Shown piece by piece: positions 23,350-35,700 of a stretch of DNA of 64,000 nucleotides (its first letter is position 1; each line of letters begins with the position of its first letter). The DNA lies in assembly GCA_021613375.1 (NCBI GenBank), contig CM038709.1, positions 32,688,415-32,752,414 on the forward strand, read 5' to 3'. The notes below the pieces were generated by a model. The model was not told the DNA's origin. It saw nothing but the letters and a program-made list of their open reading frames with translations, and did not search any database. The stretch is from Megaleporinus macrocephalus. Taxonomy: Eukaryota; Chordata; Actinopteri; Characiformes; Anostomidae. The position numbers and the translations under genes are program-made.

Positions 23350-25082
23350 GGTAGTGATCTAAAACGTTTGGTTGGTAGTGTTCTAAAACATTTGACTGGT
23401 AGTGATACTAAAACGTTTGGCTGGTAGTGATACTAAAACGTTTGACTGGTACTGTACTAAAACGTTTGGCTGGTACTGTACTAAAATGTTTGGCTGGTAG
23501 TGTACTAAGATGTTTGGCTGGTAGTGTACTAAAATATTTGGCTGGTAGTGTACTAAGATGTTTTGCTGGTAGTGTATTAAAATATTTGGCTGGTAGTGTA
23601 CTAAGATGTTTTGCTGGTAGTGTATTAAAATATTTGGCTGGTAGTGTACTAAGATGTTTGGCTGGTAGTGATCTAAAACGTTTGGTTGGTAGTGTACTAA
23701 AACGTTTGGCTGGTAGTGTTCTAAAATGATTGGCTGGTAGTGTTCTAAAATGATGGGCTGATTGTGTACTAAGACGTTTGACTGGTACTGTTCTAAAACG
23801 TTTGACTGGTACTGTACTAAAACGTTTGGCTGGTAGTGTACTAAAACGTTTGGCTGGTAGTGAACTAAAACATTTGGCTGGTAGTGAACTAAAACATTTG
23901 GCTGGTAGTGATCTAAAACGTTTGGCTGGTGGTGTACTAAAACGTTTGGCTGGTAGTGTACTAAAACGTTTGGCTGGTAGTGATCTAAAACGTTTGGCTG
24001 GTGGTGTACTAAAACATTTGGCTGGTAGTGTACTAAAACATTTGGCTGGTAGTGATCTAAAAGGTTTGGCTGGTAGTGTACTAAAACATTTGGCTGGTAG
24101 TGATCTAAAACGTTTGGCTGGTGGTGTACTAAAACATTTGGCTGGTAGTGTACTAAAGCATTTGGCTGGTAGTGATCTAAAAGGTTTGGCTGGTAGTGTA
24201 CTAAAACATTTGGCTGGTAGCGATCTAAAAGGTTTGGCTGGTAGTGTACTAAAACATTTGGCTGGTAGTGATCTAAAACATTTGGCTGGTAGTGATCTAA
24301 AACGTTTGGCTGGTAGTGTATCTAAAACGTTTGGCTGGTAGTGAACTAAAACATTTGGCTGGTAGTGTACTAAAACATTTGGCTGGTAGTGTTCTAAAAC
24401 ATTTGGCTGGTAGCGATCTAAAACGTTTGGCTGGTAGTGTATCTAAAACGTTTGGCTGGTAGTGTATCTAAAACGTTTGGCTGGTAGTGTACTAAAACAT
24501 TTGGCTGGTAGTGTACTAAAACATTTGGCTGGTAGTGATCTAAAACATTTGGCTGGTAGCGATCTAAAAGGTTTGGCTGGTAGTGTACTAAAACATTTGG
24601 CTGGTAGTGATCTAAAACGTTTGGCTGGTAGTGTATCTAAAACATTTGGCTGGTAGTGAACTAAAACATTTGGCTGGTAGTGTATCTAAAACATTTGGCT
24701 GGTAGTGTATCTAAAACATTTGGCTGGTAGTGAACTAAAACATTTGGCTGGTTGTGTACTAAAACATTTGGCTGGTAGTGTATCTAAAACATTTGGCTGG
24801 TAGTGTATCTAAAACGTTTGGCTGGTAGTGTACTAAAACATTTGGCTGGTAGTGTACTAAAACATTTGGCTGGTAGTGAACTAAAACATTTGGCTGGTAG
24901 TGATCTAAAACATTTGGCTGGTAGTGAACTAAAACATTTGGCTGGTAGTGATCTAAAACGTTTTTAGCCAAACATCTTAGTACACTATCAGCCAAATATT
25001 TTAGTACACTACCAGCCAAATATTTTAGTACACTAGCAGCCAAACATCTTAGTACACTACCAGCCAAAGGTTTTAGTACACT
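23239..25082. repeat. 24-bp minisatellite array 2
   Basis: About 76 units of the same 24-bp repeat as array 1. Units are on the plus strand up to about 24964 and on the minus strand from 24966 to 25082. Higher-order structure is visible. A five-unit (120-bp) block recurs in tandem at about 23985-24225, and a 48-bp dimer recurs at about 23550-23660. Confidence 0.97.
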
Positions 25083-25178
25083 GACTGAAAACAAACCTAT
25101 TGATCAAGTTCTTTATTTCATGGTTTCATCATGAGCTGTTCATACAGGCTAAAGGCCGATGTACAAAAAAAAGATTTT
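24966..25178 (-). repeat. Right inverted arm of the minisatellite element
   Basis: This is the reverse complement of the left arm with about 5% divergence. It begins abruptly after a plus-strand unit interrupted at CTAAAACGTTTTT and ends at TTAA (25179-25182). Confidence 0.9.
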
Positions 25179-26881
25179 TTAAATGCGAATATAAAATAAG
25201 TTTTTATAGAACCATAACTTGCAACTAAACTTAATTTATCATGACTGCAATCCTTTGGATATCACTAATCTTTACCAAAAAAACACTAGGGGACCATATT
25301 GTGGATTAAGCATCGTGACAATATGGTACTGCAGTGTCTCAATTCAACCTAATACATTTCAAAATGTAGCATACACACAGTTTTTAGTTTAATAAGCTAA
25401 TCACAATTTAATTATAAACATTTTTAAACACATTCAAGAACCATGACTTTTATATTTAAATGTTCACATGTGCATATCACTATATCTATTAAAGCAGGCC
25501 TAGTAATGCTCTTTTCCACTCCCAGCATCCTCAGGATTTGAACTCACTGTCGCTGGACAACTGTGTGAACGTTTAAATAGCTATGCCACTCAGGAACTTA
25601 TATCAGAGCTTAGTGTGACATAAATAATCATAATAACAATCTATCATCATATCACCTCTCGCTTTAAAGTGTACTACAGAGTGTTTCTGCATTTACATGA
25701 TCATAGATTGATATAAAACAAGGTGGGGGAGCATGCTTTGCTTTGAAATGTGTATGTGGTGCAACACTTGTACATGGCGGTCCAAATGCAGCCCACAGCT
25801 TGTGGGTGGGTGGATTAATTGACGAGATCTGAAGGAAGAAACAGAGAGAGAGAGGAAGTGGAACAGAGAAATGGGAAAAGCGGGAGAACTTGTTTTATTG
25901 GGCTGGCACACTAAATTCTAACTCTCTGGGAAGAGTGAGAGCAGTCACAAACAGAGATATTATGCAAATGTACTTACACCCATCTGGTCTTCACAGCAAA
26001 GAGCTGACTGCCCATACTGAGCTCAAAGGGGAACTCCATTATCTTTAATAGTTAATATTAATATGTCATAAATCTATTGTTGCTTTCTAACCATTATGCA
26101 ATTTGCAAAGGTGTAGATGATATAATTTGAACTCAAGTATATATTTAATGAATGTATACTTCAGAAGACTGGATTTATGAATTAATAAGCAATAACTAAT
26201 TACTTACCAATGGCTACACTAAGACTGCTAGTCTAACAAAGACAAGATCATGTAAACGGCATAGTTTGACTGTCTTGCTTAGTAAACCTAAGCTTCACAA
26301 TTAAAGAATGTGGTCTTGGTCAAAACTGGTTAGACTATAATAAATAGATTTGATCACACAAACTCTTAGAGCCCTCCATAGACTCTCTTGACCTTTTTAA
26401 CATTTTGGGGCACTTGCTGGTATGGGATATCAATATAGGTAAATATGAGTAAATGAGAACATTACTGGGCTGATACAAAACCTTACAGAGTGAAAGATAA
26501 AAAGAGGGGAAAACGTAGAACATGGTTCATTTGAGCAATACTCACTCTGTGTATAAAACTAGGAATAAATTATTTCAGCTTTATGACATCAAAACAAACA
26601 AGAATACAAAAAAACAAACAAAACAAAACCCTAATATTTTCATATTGCAGACGACCATGGTAGATCCTTCCAGAGTTACCGTTTGTACATTTTATATTCT
26701 CTATGCATTTATTTTTAAGGGTTCTGTAACAAAGATCAAATAAATCTGCTGCTAATCATCAGTTAATTGTTTATGTTCTGTTCTCTGGCTTCACTCATTT
26801 ACAAAATAGCAAAGATTAAGCAGTGCACTTCATCATGTAAGTTTTTCAATAAACCCAATCCACATATATAAACTACTTTTG

Positions 26882-26883
<2 letters not shown>

Positions 26884-26954
<71 letters not shown>
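26884..26954. repeat. (TA)n microsatellite
   Basis: An uninterrupted TA run of about 71 bp. Length is probably polymorphic. Confidence 0.95.
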
Positions 26955-26958
<4 letters not shown>

Positions 26959-28453
26959 TCTTAAAGAGTGGAGCTGTCCACCTGGCCTTATACAATTTAA
27001 GCCACTTTATATCAGTGCTGGTAAAGATCAACAACCACATCCACTTCAATTCAACAGCACACGTGAATAGTATTCATGTCAACATTGAGGTATGGTGCAG
27101 CTCATAACTATGAACCTCATGCTTTAAAAAGCATAATTTCACAAAGAGGCTAAGTGAATGAATTATGCAATGACGTTGGGGTAGGCATTAGTGATCAATA
27201 TAAGATTAATTTCCTGTAAATTGTCACAGCACAAAAAAATGCTCAATAAAAGTACTACTACTGATCCTTAAAATTAAGCAGATTTTTACAAAGTTAGGGA
27301 TGATGAATTGGCTACTATAAAATCTTTTTTTACCACATAAACGAAAACAAGAGACATTTTGAAAATGCCACTGGATATCTTGCAGGGAAAAAGAAAGAGG
27401 ATAAAACACCAAAAAGAGAATAAATCTGTTCTTAGATCACTGCCCCTGTATTCCTTGCTCTGACAGTGGCTTATCACTGGCAGTGTGTGCAGGGCTGTGT
27501 GTGTGTGTAGCCTTGAGGCTACACGTGGCCCAGTCTGGCTGTCTCACCGGGGGAGAGTGTCTCTATCTGTCTGTGCTCACGGAATTTGACCCTGTGCTGG
27601 CAGCAGGCATGGCTGTGCTTGCTTTCTGTGTAAGCTGCCTTGTTTTATACACAGAGTGAGTATTGCTTAAATCAGTCATGTTCTACATTTTTGTGTATCA
27701 TTTGGTCTATAAGGCTTTGTGCCAGAACTCTGATATCAGGTATCAGCCCAGTAATGTGCTTATTTACTCATACTCACAGATATTAATATCCATATACCAG
27801 CAGGTAGCATTTGTGCTGTACACTCTTACAAGCAAATGATTCAGGCTGGCAGCCAACAAGAATCTGCTCACACAAAAAAACAGTTACTGATTTTGTAGTG
27901 GTCGGACACAAAGGACACTTTCCCAGTATGAGTTGTAGGCTAGCAAAACACAGGCAAACAATTGCTACCAAAGTCTGTATATTTGAACTGGTATAAACAT
28001 GATCATGTTGATGAATATGTCTTTATAAAACATGCCAGACAGAGACTGTCTAGACCCACTTATAGTGCACACTGTGGTTAATCGAGCAGCTGTAGCTCAG
28101 TTTCTCAGTACACTAAGTACTGTACTCGCATCTGTAGCCTGTTATATTGAATGCAACAGCTTCCTTGTGTAAAAAGGAGTGCTGACTTTGATTAATATGC
28201 ACTCTATGCTTATTACTCAGTAATAGCATGGATTACATAAAGTTATTCGAGGTTACAGAATTGTGGACCAAAACTAGTACAACAAGTAAAACCAGGCCAT
28301 TTAAGGGGTATGTGCCATACAAAGTAGGCATCTGACTTTAATAAAAGATGAGACTATCAAATAGCTCCAGTGCAATAAATCAAGCGCCAGCTAGCCTAGC
28401 AGTACCTCATTCACTTATCATTTACATAAAGTATTAAAGTGTGTGTGTTTGTG

Positions 28454-28479
28454 TATATATATATATATATATATATATA
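28454..28479. repeat. (TA)n microsatellite
   Basis: A short TA run following a GT-rich stretch. Confidence 0.9.
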
Positions 28480-29223
28480 GTGTAATATGTTTTTAAATTA
28501 AAGATTTAATAGTTGCAGCAGCTCTTCATATCAATATAAAAATTAACACATCTATTGTCGCACTGACTTGCCATATGCATGAATTTTTAGTGTTATTATC
28601 TATTTATTTTCTAGAATTATTTTCTGTTTCTATTCTTAATATTGGTATTATAGATTGTATATTAGATTTTGTTAATTAAGCCTTTGTTAACAGGTAGTCA
28701 AACTATTACACTCATACTCACACACGAGTTTGATCACAAGGGCACAGCAAAATAAATGAATACTCTCAGTGAAATTTGTGTGCAGTTATTTTATCACAGC
28801 TGAACATTTGAATTAAATAAAGGGCAAGCGTTCTGTAAAAGTATTCATCAAAATTCCATGTTTAACTTGAAGTGGTAACCTGTGCTGATTCATCCATCTT
28901 AAGAATCTATCATTTTAAGAATATGTATAAGAAAGTGCCTACCGACTGCCACCATTTGAGCGCTCCACACTTTCTCAAGCTCAGCCATGGCAATAGGAAC
29001 CCAAGAGTTGTCGCTAAAAAAGGGGAAAGTAGCAGTGCATGTATAATACACGTTCATTATTCACAAGTCATCTTAGTTTAGAAGAGCATCCAAGTTATTC
29101 CACTCTGTAAAGAGCAATTTCCACTACTAATTGAAAATACAGTGATTTTTACTTTCTTTCAAGTGAACAAAACAACAGACATCCAAGAAACCTCAGATAC
29201 AAGTCATTACATGCAATTCCTTA

Positions 29224-29270
29224 ACACACACACACACACACAAACATTATATATATATATATATATATAT
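29224..29270. repeat. (CA)n-(TA)n compound microsatellite
   Basis: A CA run (29224-29242) is followed by a TA run (29247-29270). It directly precedes the dispersed repeat at 29370-29823. Confidence 0.9.
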
Positions 29271-29369
29271 TTAATGGTCTTTACAATTTCATATATGTTG
29301 GTTTTATATATGATATATATTATTTTTATATATCTCTCAGGACCACCAGAGAGAAGATACTATTAGGAA

Positions 29370-29823
29370 TCATTCTCAGACCTGTTAGCGACACTGTCAT
29401 GTAGTGTGTGTTGTGCTGGTATGAGTGAGTCAGACACAGCAGTGCTGCTGGAGTGTTCACAAACCAGCAACATCCAGCCAACATTCTGTGTTCTGTGACC
29501 ACTGATGGACTAGAGAATGACCTCTTAGAGTGAACAGTGAGTGAACACTTATAACACCACAGAACATACTAACACCACACCACCATATCAGTGTCACTGC
29601 AGTGCGGGGATGACCCATCACACAAATAATATCTGCTCTGTGGTGGTCCTTTGGGGGTACTGATCATTGATGAACAGGATAAGAGGGGGCTAACAAAGTA
29701 TTCAGAGAAACAGATGAACTAGAGTCTGTAATTGTAGAGCACCTGTATTATAAATGGAGCTAATAAAATGGACAATGTGTGTGGATACAAGAAGATGGTT
29801 TTAATGTTATGGCTTACCAGTGT
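29370..29823 (+). mobile_element. Degraded high-copy teleost repeat (probable non-autonomous DNA transposon)
   Basis: The segment contains GTGTGTTGTGCTGGTATGAG, CAGACACAGCAGTGCTGCTG, TATCAGTGTCACTGCAGTGC, CTGCTCTGTGGTGGTCCT and, at the end, GGTTTTAATGTTATGGCT. I recall this order from a very abundant teleost repeat. The left end is diverged, so the inverted terminus is visible only on the right. No coding sequence. Confidence 0.6.
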
Positions 29824-32138
29824 TGGTGTGTAAAAAATAATAATAATGCATATATATGCAGAATTTTCATTGTGACCCCTTTGAAAACAATGGAATATGA
29901 GACTTGCAAATATGCGGGAGAGTCAGAATTTGGCTAACAACCAACAACCCTACAAAATTGCCTGCTGCCCAGCTTGGATGAGGTACAGAGATTAGGTTAT
30001 AATTTGCAGCTAAAGCCTGCTTCCTAGTGTTTTATGTGGTATTCAGCCCAATTCGCAACACAGAGATATTTACACAAATAGGGATAGATCAAACATAAGG
30101 ACAGTGTTAGCACCTATAAAGGAGCAGGTTGTGTTCAGGTCTAGTCAAGCTACAGGTAAGGAAAAAAGAGCGCCTCTCTGGTCTGACTTCTTGTCTTCTG
30201 GTTTCTCTGTGTTCCCCCTCTCTAAGACAGGATGTGACAAAGCAGTTTGACATTTTCAGCTTCCAGACACCCGGCTTCCCAAAGGATGTTTTGGCTGAGG
30301 GGGGCACTGACAGATGACTCCATTTTCTCAGGGGCTTGACTTCACCTCCACACACTCCCAGTTCATCTGGATGACATGCTATTAACGCAGGCTTGGAGGT
30401 GGGGGAGGTGGAGGAGGAGGGCTGAAAGCCTGTTACCATAGTCTCTCCGTTGTTTTCTGCCCAGGCCACCCCCCCCACAGTTTTAAGCTTTTCACTCTCA
30501 CATTTCTTTCCAGTGACTAGAACCGCCGACCGTTTATAAAGACATCGCTGTAGAAGCAACCTAAGGTGCGCTGGCCTACTTTCTCTGATTTTGCTGGTGG
30601 CACATGAACGCGCGCAAGAGGATGTCAAAATCAATTTAATAGCTACTACTGCGAGGCGAGATGGTTCTCTCTCCCTGCGTTTGATGCCGACCAATTTGTA
30701 TGCTCCAATTTTTCCCCTCACAGACTTTCAAGGCTGTGACGTTATCGCTGCCTCTGTGTGTTTGAAACGTCAGGTGCTGTATCCGTCAGGTGACATACAA
30801 TTAGTCTTTCTCTCTGAAGGGTTTGGCATCAAACACAGCAAAGAAACAGCATCATATCAAAAGAGAACACTGTAATGTACAAGTATTCTGACCAGAATAT
30901 TATTTTTTGTTTGAGGGCTTTTAGTTGTACAGTGTACAGCCATGGTTAGGTTAATTTAAAACAGCTTCTTGAACGACTGGAGGATTCAGATAATCTGAAA
31001 ATGTTAATAAATGAGAAACCAACTCTAAATGGTGAAAGCAATGCTTATTTTGGAGGAAGTCTGCTAAAGAAATAACTGTTTTACCTATAACAGAATGGCA
31101 AAGGTAAGAAACCACACATACCAGCCTATGTGAGATTGCTGAAAGGGGGTCTCTCAAGGCTGATGTCAGCGTCTTATTCAAATTTCAGTTCTAACTAAAA
31201 TAGTGCAGCAGTCATACTTGTCCATAAAGGCACCTGAACGTAGCTGCTACATCATTTAAGGTGGAATAAGAAATTGCAAGAAGCAGTTCTGTTATATTCT
31301 TTTTTCAAGTTATGGCTTTGTGTTAATCATGGGACAAGAGGCAGGCTAAGCAGTGACTCACTCTTTAGCCACTCACAGAGAGCTTTGAAAATGCTTTACT
31401 CTGCAGTCAAGTTCTTCATAGGTGACAAAATGATTTGGTAAATTTGTGGCACTCTAGGCGACTGGCTAGTTTAGCTACTAGTTATTAATTAGCTTGCAGT
31501 AAGCAGCATAAAACACTGCCCACCGGAAATTCTTCCAACTCTCCATCTAACTGGCACAGGTTATTATCATTCAGCAGTACACTTTGAAAAACTGAAAAGC
31601 ATGCGAAAGCCAGAATGGTGCCAGATACGTTTTTACACTTCCAGCCAAACTGGGGTAAGATATCAAAACAGCCAAGTAGCTACCTTGCAAACTAGCTTTT
31701 ATCTTCTTGTCATACTCATATGAGTCATTTCTGTCATTCAAATGAACAACACTAACACTGTAATAATTAATTGAAAACCACAGTCATGCAACTGCAGAAC
31801 AGTCAGCTCTCATGTCTGCCTATCAGCAGAGTAATTAGAAAACAGGCACTGTCTCCTTTCTGTGTGAAATGGAGGTAATGGATGTATTCCTGGTCAGCAC
31901 CCTCAGTCTGTGGTGCAGGTTCGATCTCTGTCTCTCACCCCCCCAGCAAAATATATAGCACAAACAAGCTCTCAGTGCTGCAAAAACCAATAGAAAACAA
32001 TAAATAAATGAACAAACAATCCAGTTTTGCTGACATTCTATATCACTTTGCTGCTACCAATTAACCAGTGTAAGAACAGAGATAAAGTATGTGCAAAGCT
32101 CACTTAATGGGACCAAAACAAAACGCTGTGCAACTGTG

Positions 32139-32676
32139 TGTCAGAACACAACAGAATTAAGACAAGCGCAGAGTTAAAAGTATAGAGGCTTTAATATATG
32201 GCAAAAGGCAATGTCTAAAACAGTCCGCATCAAAACCAGAGTAACAAAACTAGAACCGAGGGACATACCAAAGAGATGAGACGGTGTAACAGGCGAGAAT
32301 CCAAAAACCATGAGATCCAGCAAAAAGGAGCAGGGCAAAGGCAAAAAAACAAAGAGTCGAAAAAACAAAATAAGGTAATACACGGTATCTAATAAATAGG
32401 GCAAGGCAGGAACGTAAATAAGGTAATACACAGGAATAGTAGATAGAACAATAAAACACTTCGTTTACTGCAAACAGTCCAAACTTGGCAACGAACAGAG
32501 ACGGGAGGAGGATATAAATAGACATGGGCACAGGTGACACCAATCAACAATCCGGTGACCTGGACCAATTGTAAGTCACATGACTACGGTTGGGAGTCAT
32601 GTGACTGGTGGAAGAGTTCTAGGTAATGGAAGCCGTAGCGTTGGTTTGGTCTAGGGAGCCGACAGGGGACGTGACA
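32139..32676 (-). mobile_element. Solo LTR (538 bp) with 5-bp target duplication
   Basis: On the plus strand it opens TGTCAGAACAC and closes GGGGACGTGACA, giving TG...CA ends within a TGTCA/TGACA inverted pair. It is flanked by a perfect CTGTG duplication (32134-32138 and 32677-32681). On the minus strand it has a TATA-like TATTTATATCC near 32523-32513. An ATATTAAAG polyadenylation-type signal follows near 32200. There are no internal genes, so this is a recombination-derived solo LTR. Whether it came from a Gypsy-type element or a retrovirus cannot be told from the LTR alone. Confidence 0.85.
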
Positions 32677-32717
32677 CTGTGCTTTCCGGCTAAAACAGCC
32701 ATGTGAGGAAAAACGGG

Positions 32718-32752
<35 letters not shown>

Positions 32753-32754
32753 AT
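32718..32754. repeat. (AAAT)n microsatellite
   Basis: About nine AAAT units, lying 40 bp from the solo LTR. Confidence 0.95.
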
Positions 32755-35700
32755 GCATTTGTACTTGTCTTAAAAGCTGAATAAAACAAGTCAAAATAAT
32801 TCTCCATGTTACCATATTCTGTAATTCCCCAAACTCCAGCTTGACAGAATGATGAAGATTGTACGCAGCGCACTGTGCATATTTTCTTCCAAACCGGGCC
32901 TGGAAACTGACCGCAATAGCATCACACATTTGAAGGAGCGCTGCTGCTCCTTCTGCTGGCTAAGTCTGCCAGGCAAGACAAATGGAGCATGATACAAATG
33001 GTGTATGAAATAAGCCAAGTCATATCAAAAAAGCTGCTGGAAGAGCATGCTTTTGTAACTCTTTCGTTAAAACAGGTGACTGTGAGGTACAAGAAAAATA
33101 TATTTTAAAAAGTGAAAAGTGCAAAATGACTGTTGGATTCATATGAACACGTGGGAACTTCAGTTCAGCTCAATTTTCAGAAGGCAGTGGTTACTTGCCT
33201 ACATGGGAGCAGCAAACCTGGCCTTTGGTTAAAATCTTCTATGTTTGTTAACATGACAAAACTGTCATTACACATTTGATCGTACCACAAAATGTAGGTA
33301 GGAAACTCACCTTTTAGCTAAGACAAAAAGTTGCTTTGGCGGGCAGGCTGACAACACTGGACAATTTTGTGTGTTTTGCAGTATTCTGTAGCACAGCATT
33401 GCACAACTCTGCCACTTGGATTTATTAGATTTGTTAGATTTGTTATCAGGTCTTTGCCCATCAGTGTTCTCTCACTTCAATACCAAGCATGTACAATGCA
33501 AAAATGACAAACACTGGGAATCCTTCCACAATGACAAAGAAATCTTCACTACAAGCATAGCCACTGACACTGAAACTTACACAAGTGACAGTTGCCTACA
33601 TAGCAGTAACAATAACGTGTTACTGCCTCCTTTCACATCAGCCACCAAGCAGAAGAATCTTTCAAGTATACACTAAAAAAGTCACTTGTAGTTCTTCCTA
33701 TGCTTAAGATACGTCATCAGAAGTGGGGGTTTTGTACTCCTCAAACAGGAAAATCTCACTCTGGAAGATAAGTTAAATGTGAAAAACTCTCTGTGCTAAA
33801 AAGTAATTAATATTTTTAAAGAAACACTGTAAAGCTAAATTTTACTTTAGATGGACAAAAGCATTCTACTTCACATCAGTTCAAACCCAAAAACTATTCA
33901 TATCAACTTTCGCCCTACTGCAGTTTATTAACACAGTCTAAGTGGTCAGAAGGCATGTTTGATATTTGTTAATTTTGGCCAGAGTGTCCGTGTAAGGTCC
34001 CACAGATGTCATGGTATCTCTGACAAAAAGCATTTAGTAACTTGTTTTATCTTGTAATGTTAGTAATTTCAGAGACCGTGAGGCAATCAACTGCAACCAA
34101 TTTCTATTGCAGTAATACAGGGTGAACATCTGAACTCAGGGAACAGCACTGACTGAAGTGTTTAATACTATATAGTTTATAGATACTGTATAGATATCAG
34201 TCACAGAATGTTCATACTGGTCAGAATGTTTACTAAAACAAGGAAACACAATTTCTGATCGAGCATTATTCAGCAGGTAAACCCTGGTGCCTCCGCTAGA
34301 CTGTTTAATTAAGCAAACAGACTATAAATAGCCTGTGGGAGGCGAGCTGGGTCCAAATCCCTCTGCTTATCAGTGCCATTACTGCTACAGCATGATTCAT
34401 GCTTGGGCAGGGATAGGCTGGTTAATTAAAGCTGACTGTCCTCTGGAATTCCCCATTTGCTTTTCTGTCTGCCACTGCCAGGTGAGGGACACACGCTTAG
34501 CCTGAACAGAAGTTTGCTTCTAGACAGAGAGAATCACGTGGCTGTCGATGTGCTGAACAGAACTGGGCAAAGTAGATCTCTTGGGGGTTATAAGTGAGAA
34601 AGGCAGGGTTAAAGTTGGGGGTGAACAGTTTTCTCGAAATACATCACCACAGAGGCAGAACGGTCAATTCTAGAGGATACAGTTTTTCCTTCTCAAGTGG
34701 TGATTGTAGCATGAACAGTGTATGTATTATACTTGCTTTATCTTCTGCACAGACAGTGAATAAATAAGAAACATCCATCATATAAAGGAAGCACTCAGAA
34801 AATCTATACAGCAAACAACAACTGTACACAAGCTTGTCCTTAGAAGTAACAATGAGTGGCGCATCTAATTAAACAAGAACATCAGCAAATACTTAGGTTC
34901 TTCTGATTTATCTGTATCTATAATAAACCCAATATCAAAGCACTAAAATCTGGCAGCTTGCTTTATATGGCAAACGTAAACAGTAATACTGGCTAAACTG
35001 GTCAATTTCTATGGAAATCCTAACACACATTCATTCTGTATCGTGATGTATCTTTGAGTGAAACATGGTACCAGGGAAGGTCTCTGAGAAAAACTGAGTG
35101 CTCTCTCTCAAAGACAAGGGGGTGGTGTGGGCAGGTGGGGGGAGGTGAGATTTGATGTTATTTGGTAATATTGTGTTTCTCCAGCCACTGGTGAACAATG
35201 ATGTAATAAAAAAATCTAAAGACATTTTGGAAGCTAGCAAAAGCCATTACATTTTATTAAAGATAAAAAAAAAGTCTAAAGTCTTTTGAAACATATGATT
35301 AACTGCACTTGGACAACGACTTTAAGTAACCAGCTGTTAAATGCCATCCAACTTTATTACACTAACCAAACATTTAAAATGCACAAAAATATTTGCTGTA
35401 ACACAATTTCCTCCCTAATCCCCACCTAGTAGCTATGATTCCTCCATCACACACAATGCTACCAAGATACTGGGGTGAAGACTACTACAAGCTTCCTTTT
35501 AAATATACTGCAATTAGCACAACAACCAAGCACAACATGCTTGGAGAAGAATGCTAACTAGGAATTCTGTAACAGCCGCCAACACATCCCACACAAGCTG
35601 GCATTATGCTGTATACTGTAGGAAGAAAACTAGAACTAAAGAAATAGAAGTTCTTGGGATGCTCCACTACTAACAATACAGTCTATTTGCTATTAAAGAT

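Larger units (their letters stand above)
23135..25178. mobile_element. TIR-bounded element filled with 24-bp minisatellite
   Basis: A 2.04-kb unit has inverted ends of about 214 bp (23135-23349 and 24966-25178). They are about 95% identical, with eight to ten differences by eye. TTAA flanks the element on both sides (23131-23134 and 25179-25182). Each arm has about 100 bp of unique sequence, for example GAACAGCTCATGATGAAACC, and then five minisatellite units. The interior is minisatellite only, with no transposase. TTAA duplication is typical of piggyBac-type elements, but the termini begin AAAAATC rather than CCC, so superfamily is unassigned. An inverted segmental duplication is the main alternative. 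Confidence 0.65.

Noticed and set aside
23221..24656. Long open stretches (up to 187 codons) with LKRLAGSV repeats
   Set aside because: Same minisatellite in array 2; no start context, no domain, and all variation is of repeat type rather than codon type.
26879..27070. Tyr-Ile repeat open stretch
   Set aside because: Translation of the (TA)n microsatellite.
32174..32543. Hydrophobic minus-strand open stretches that could suggest a membrane protein
   Set aside because: They lie wholly within the solo LTR and reflect its T-rich composition.
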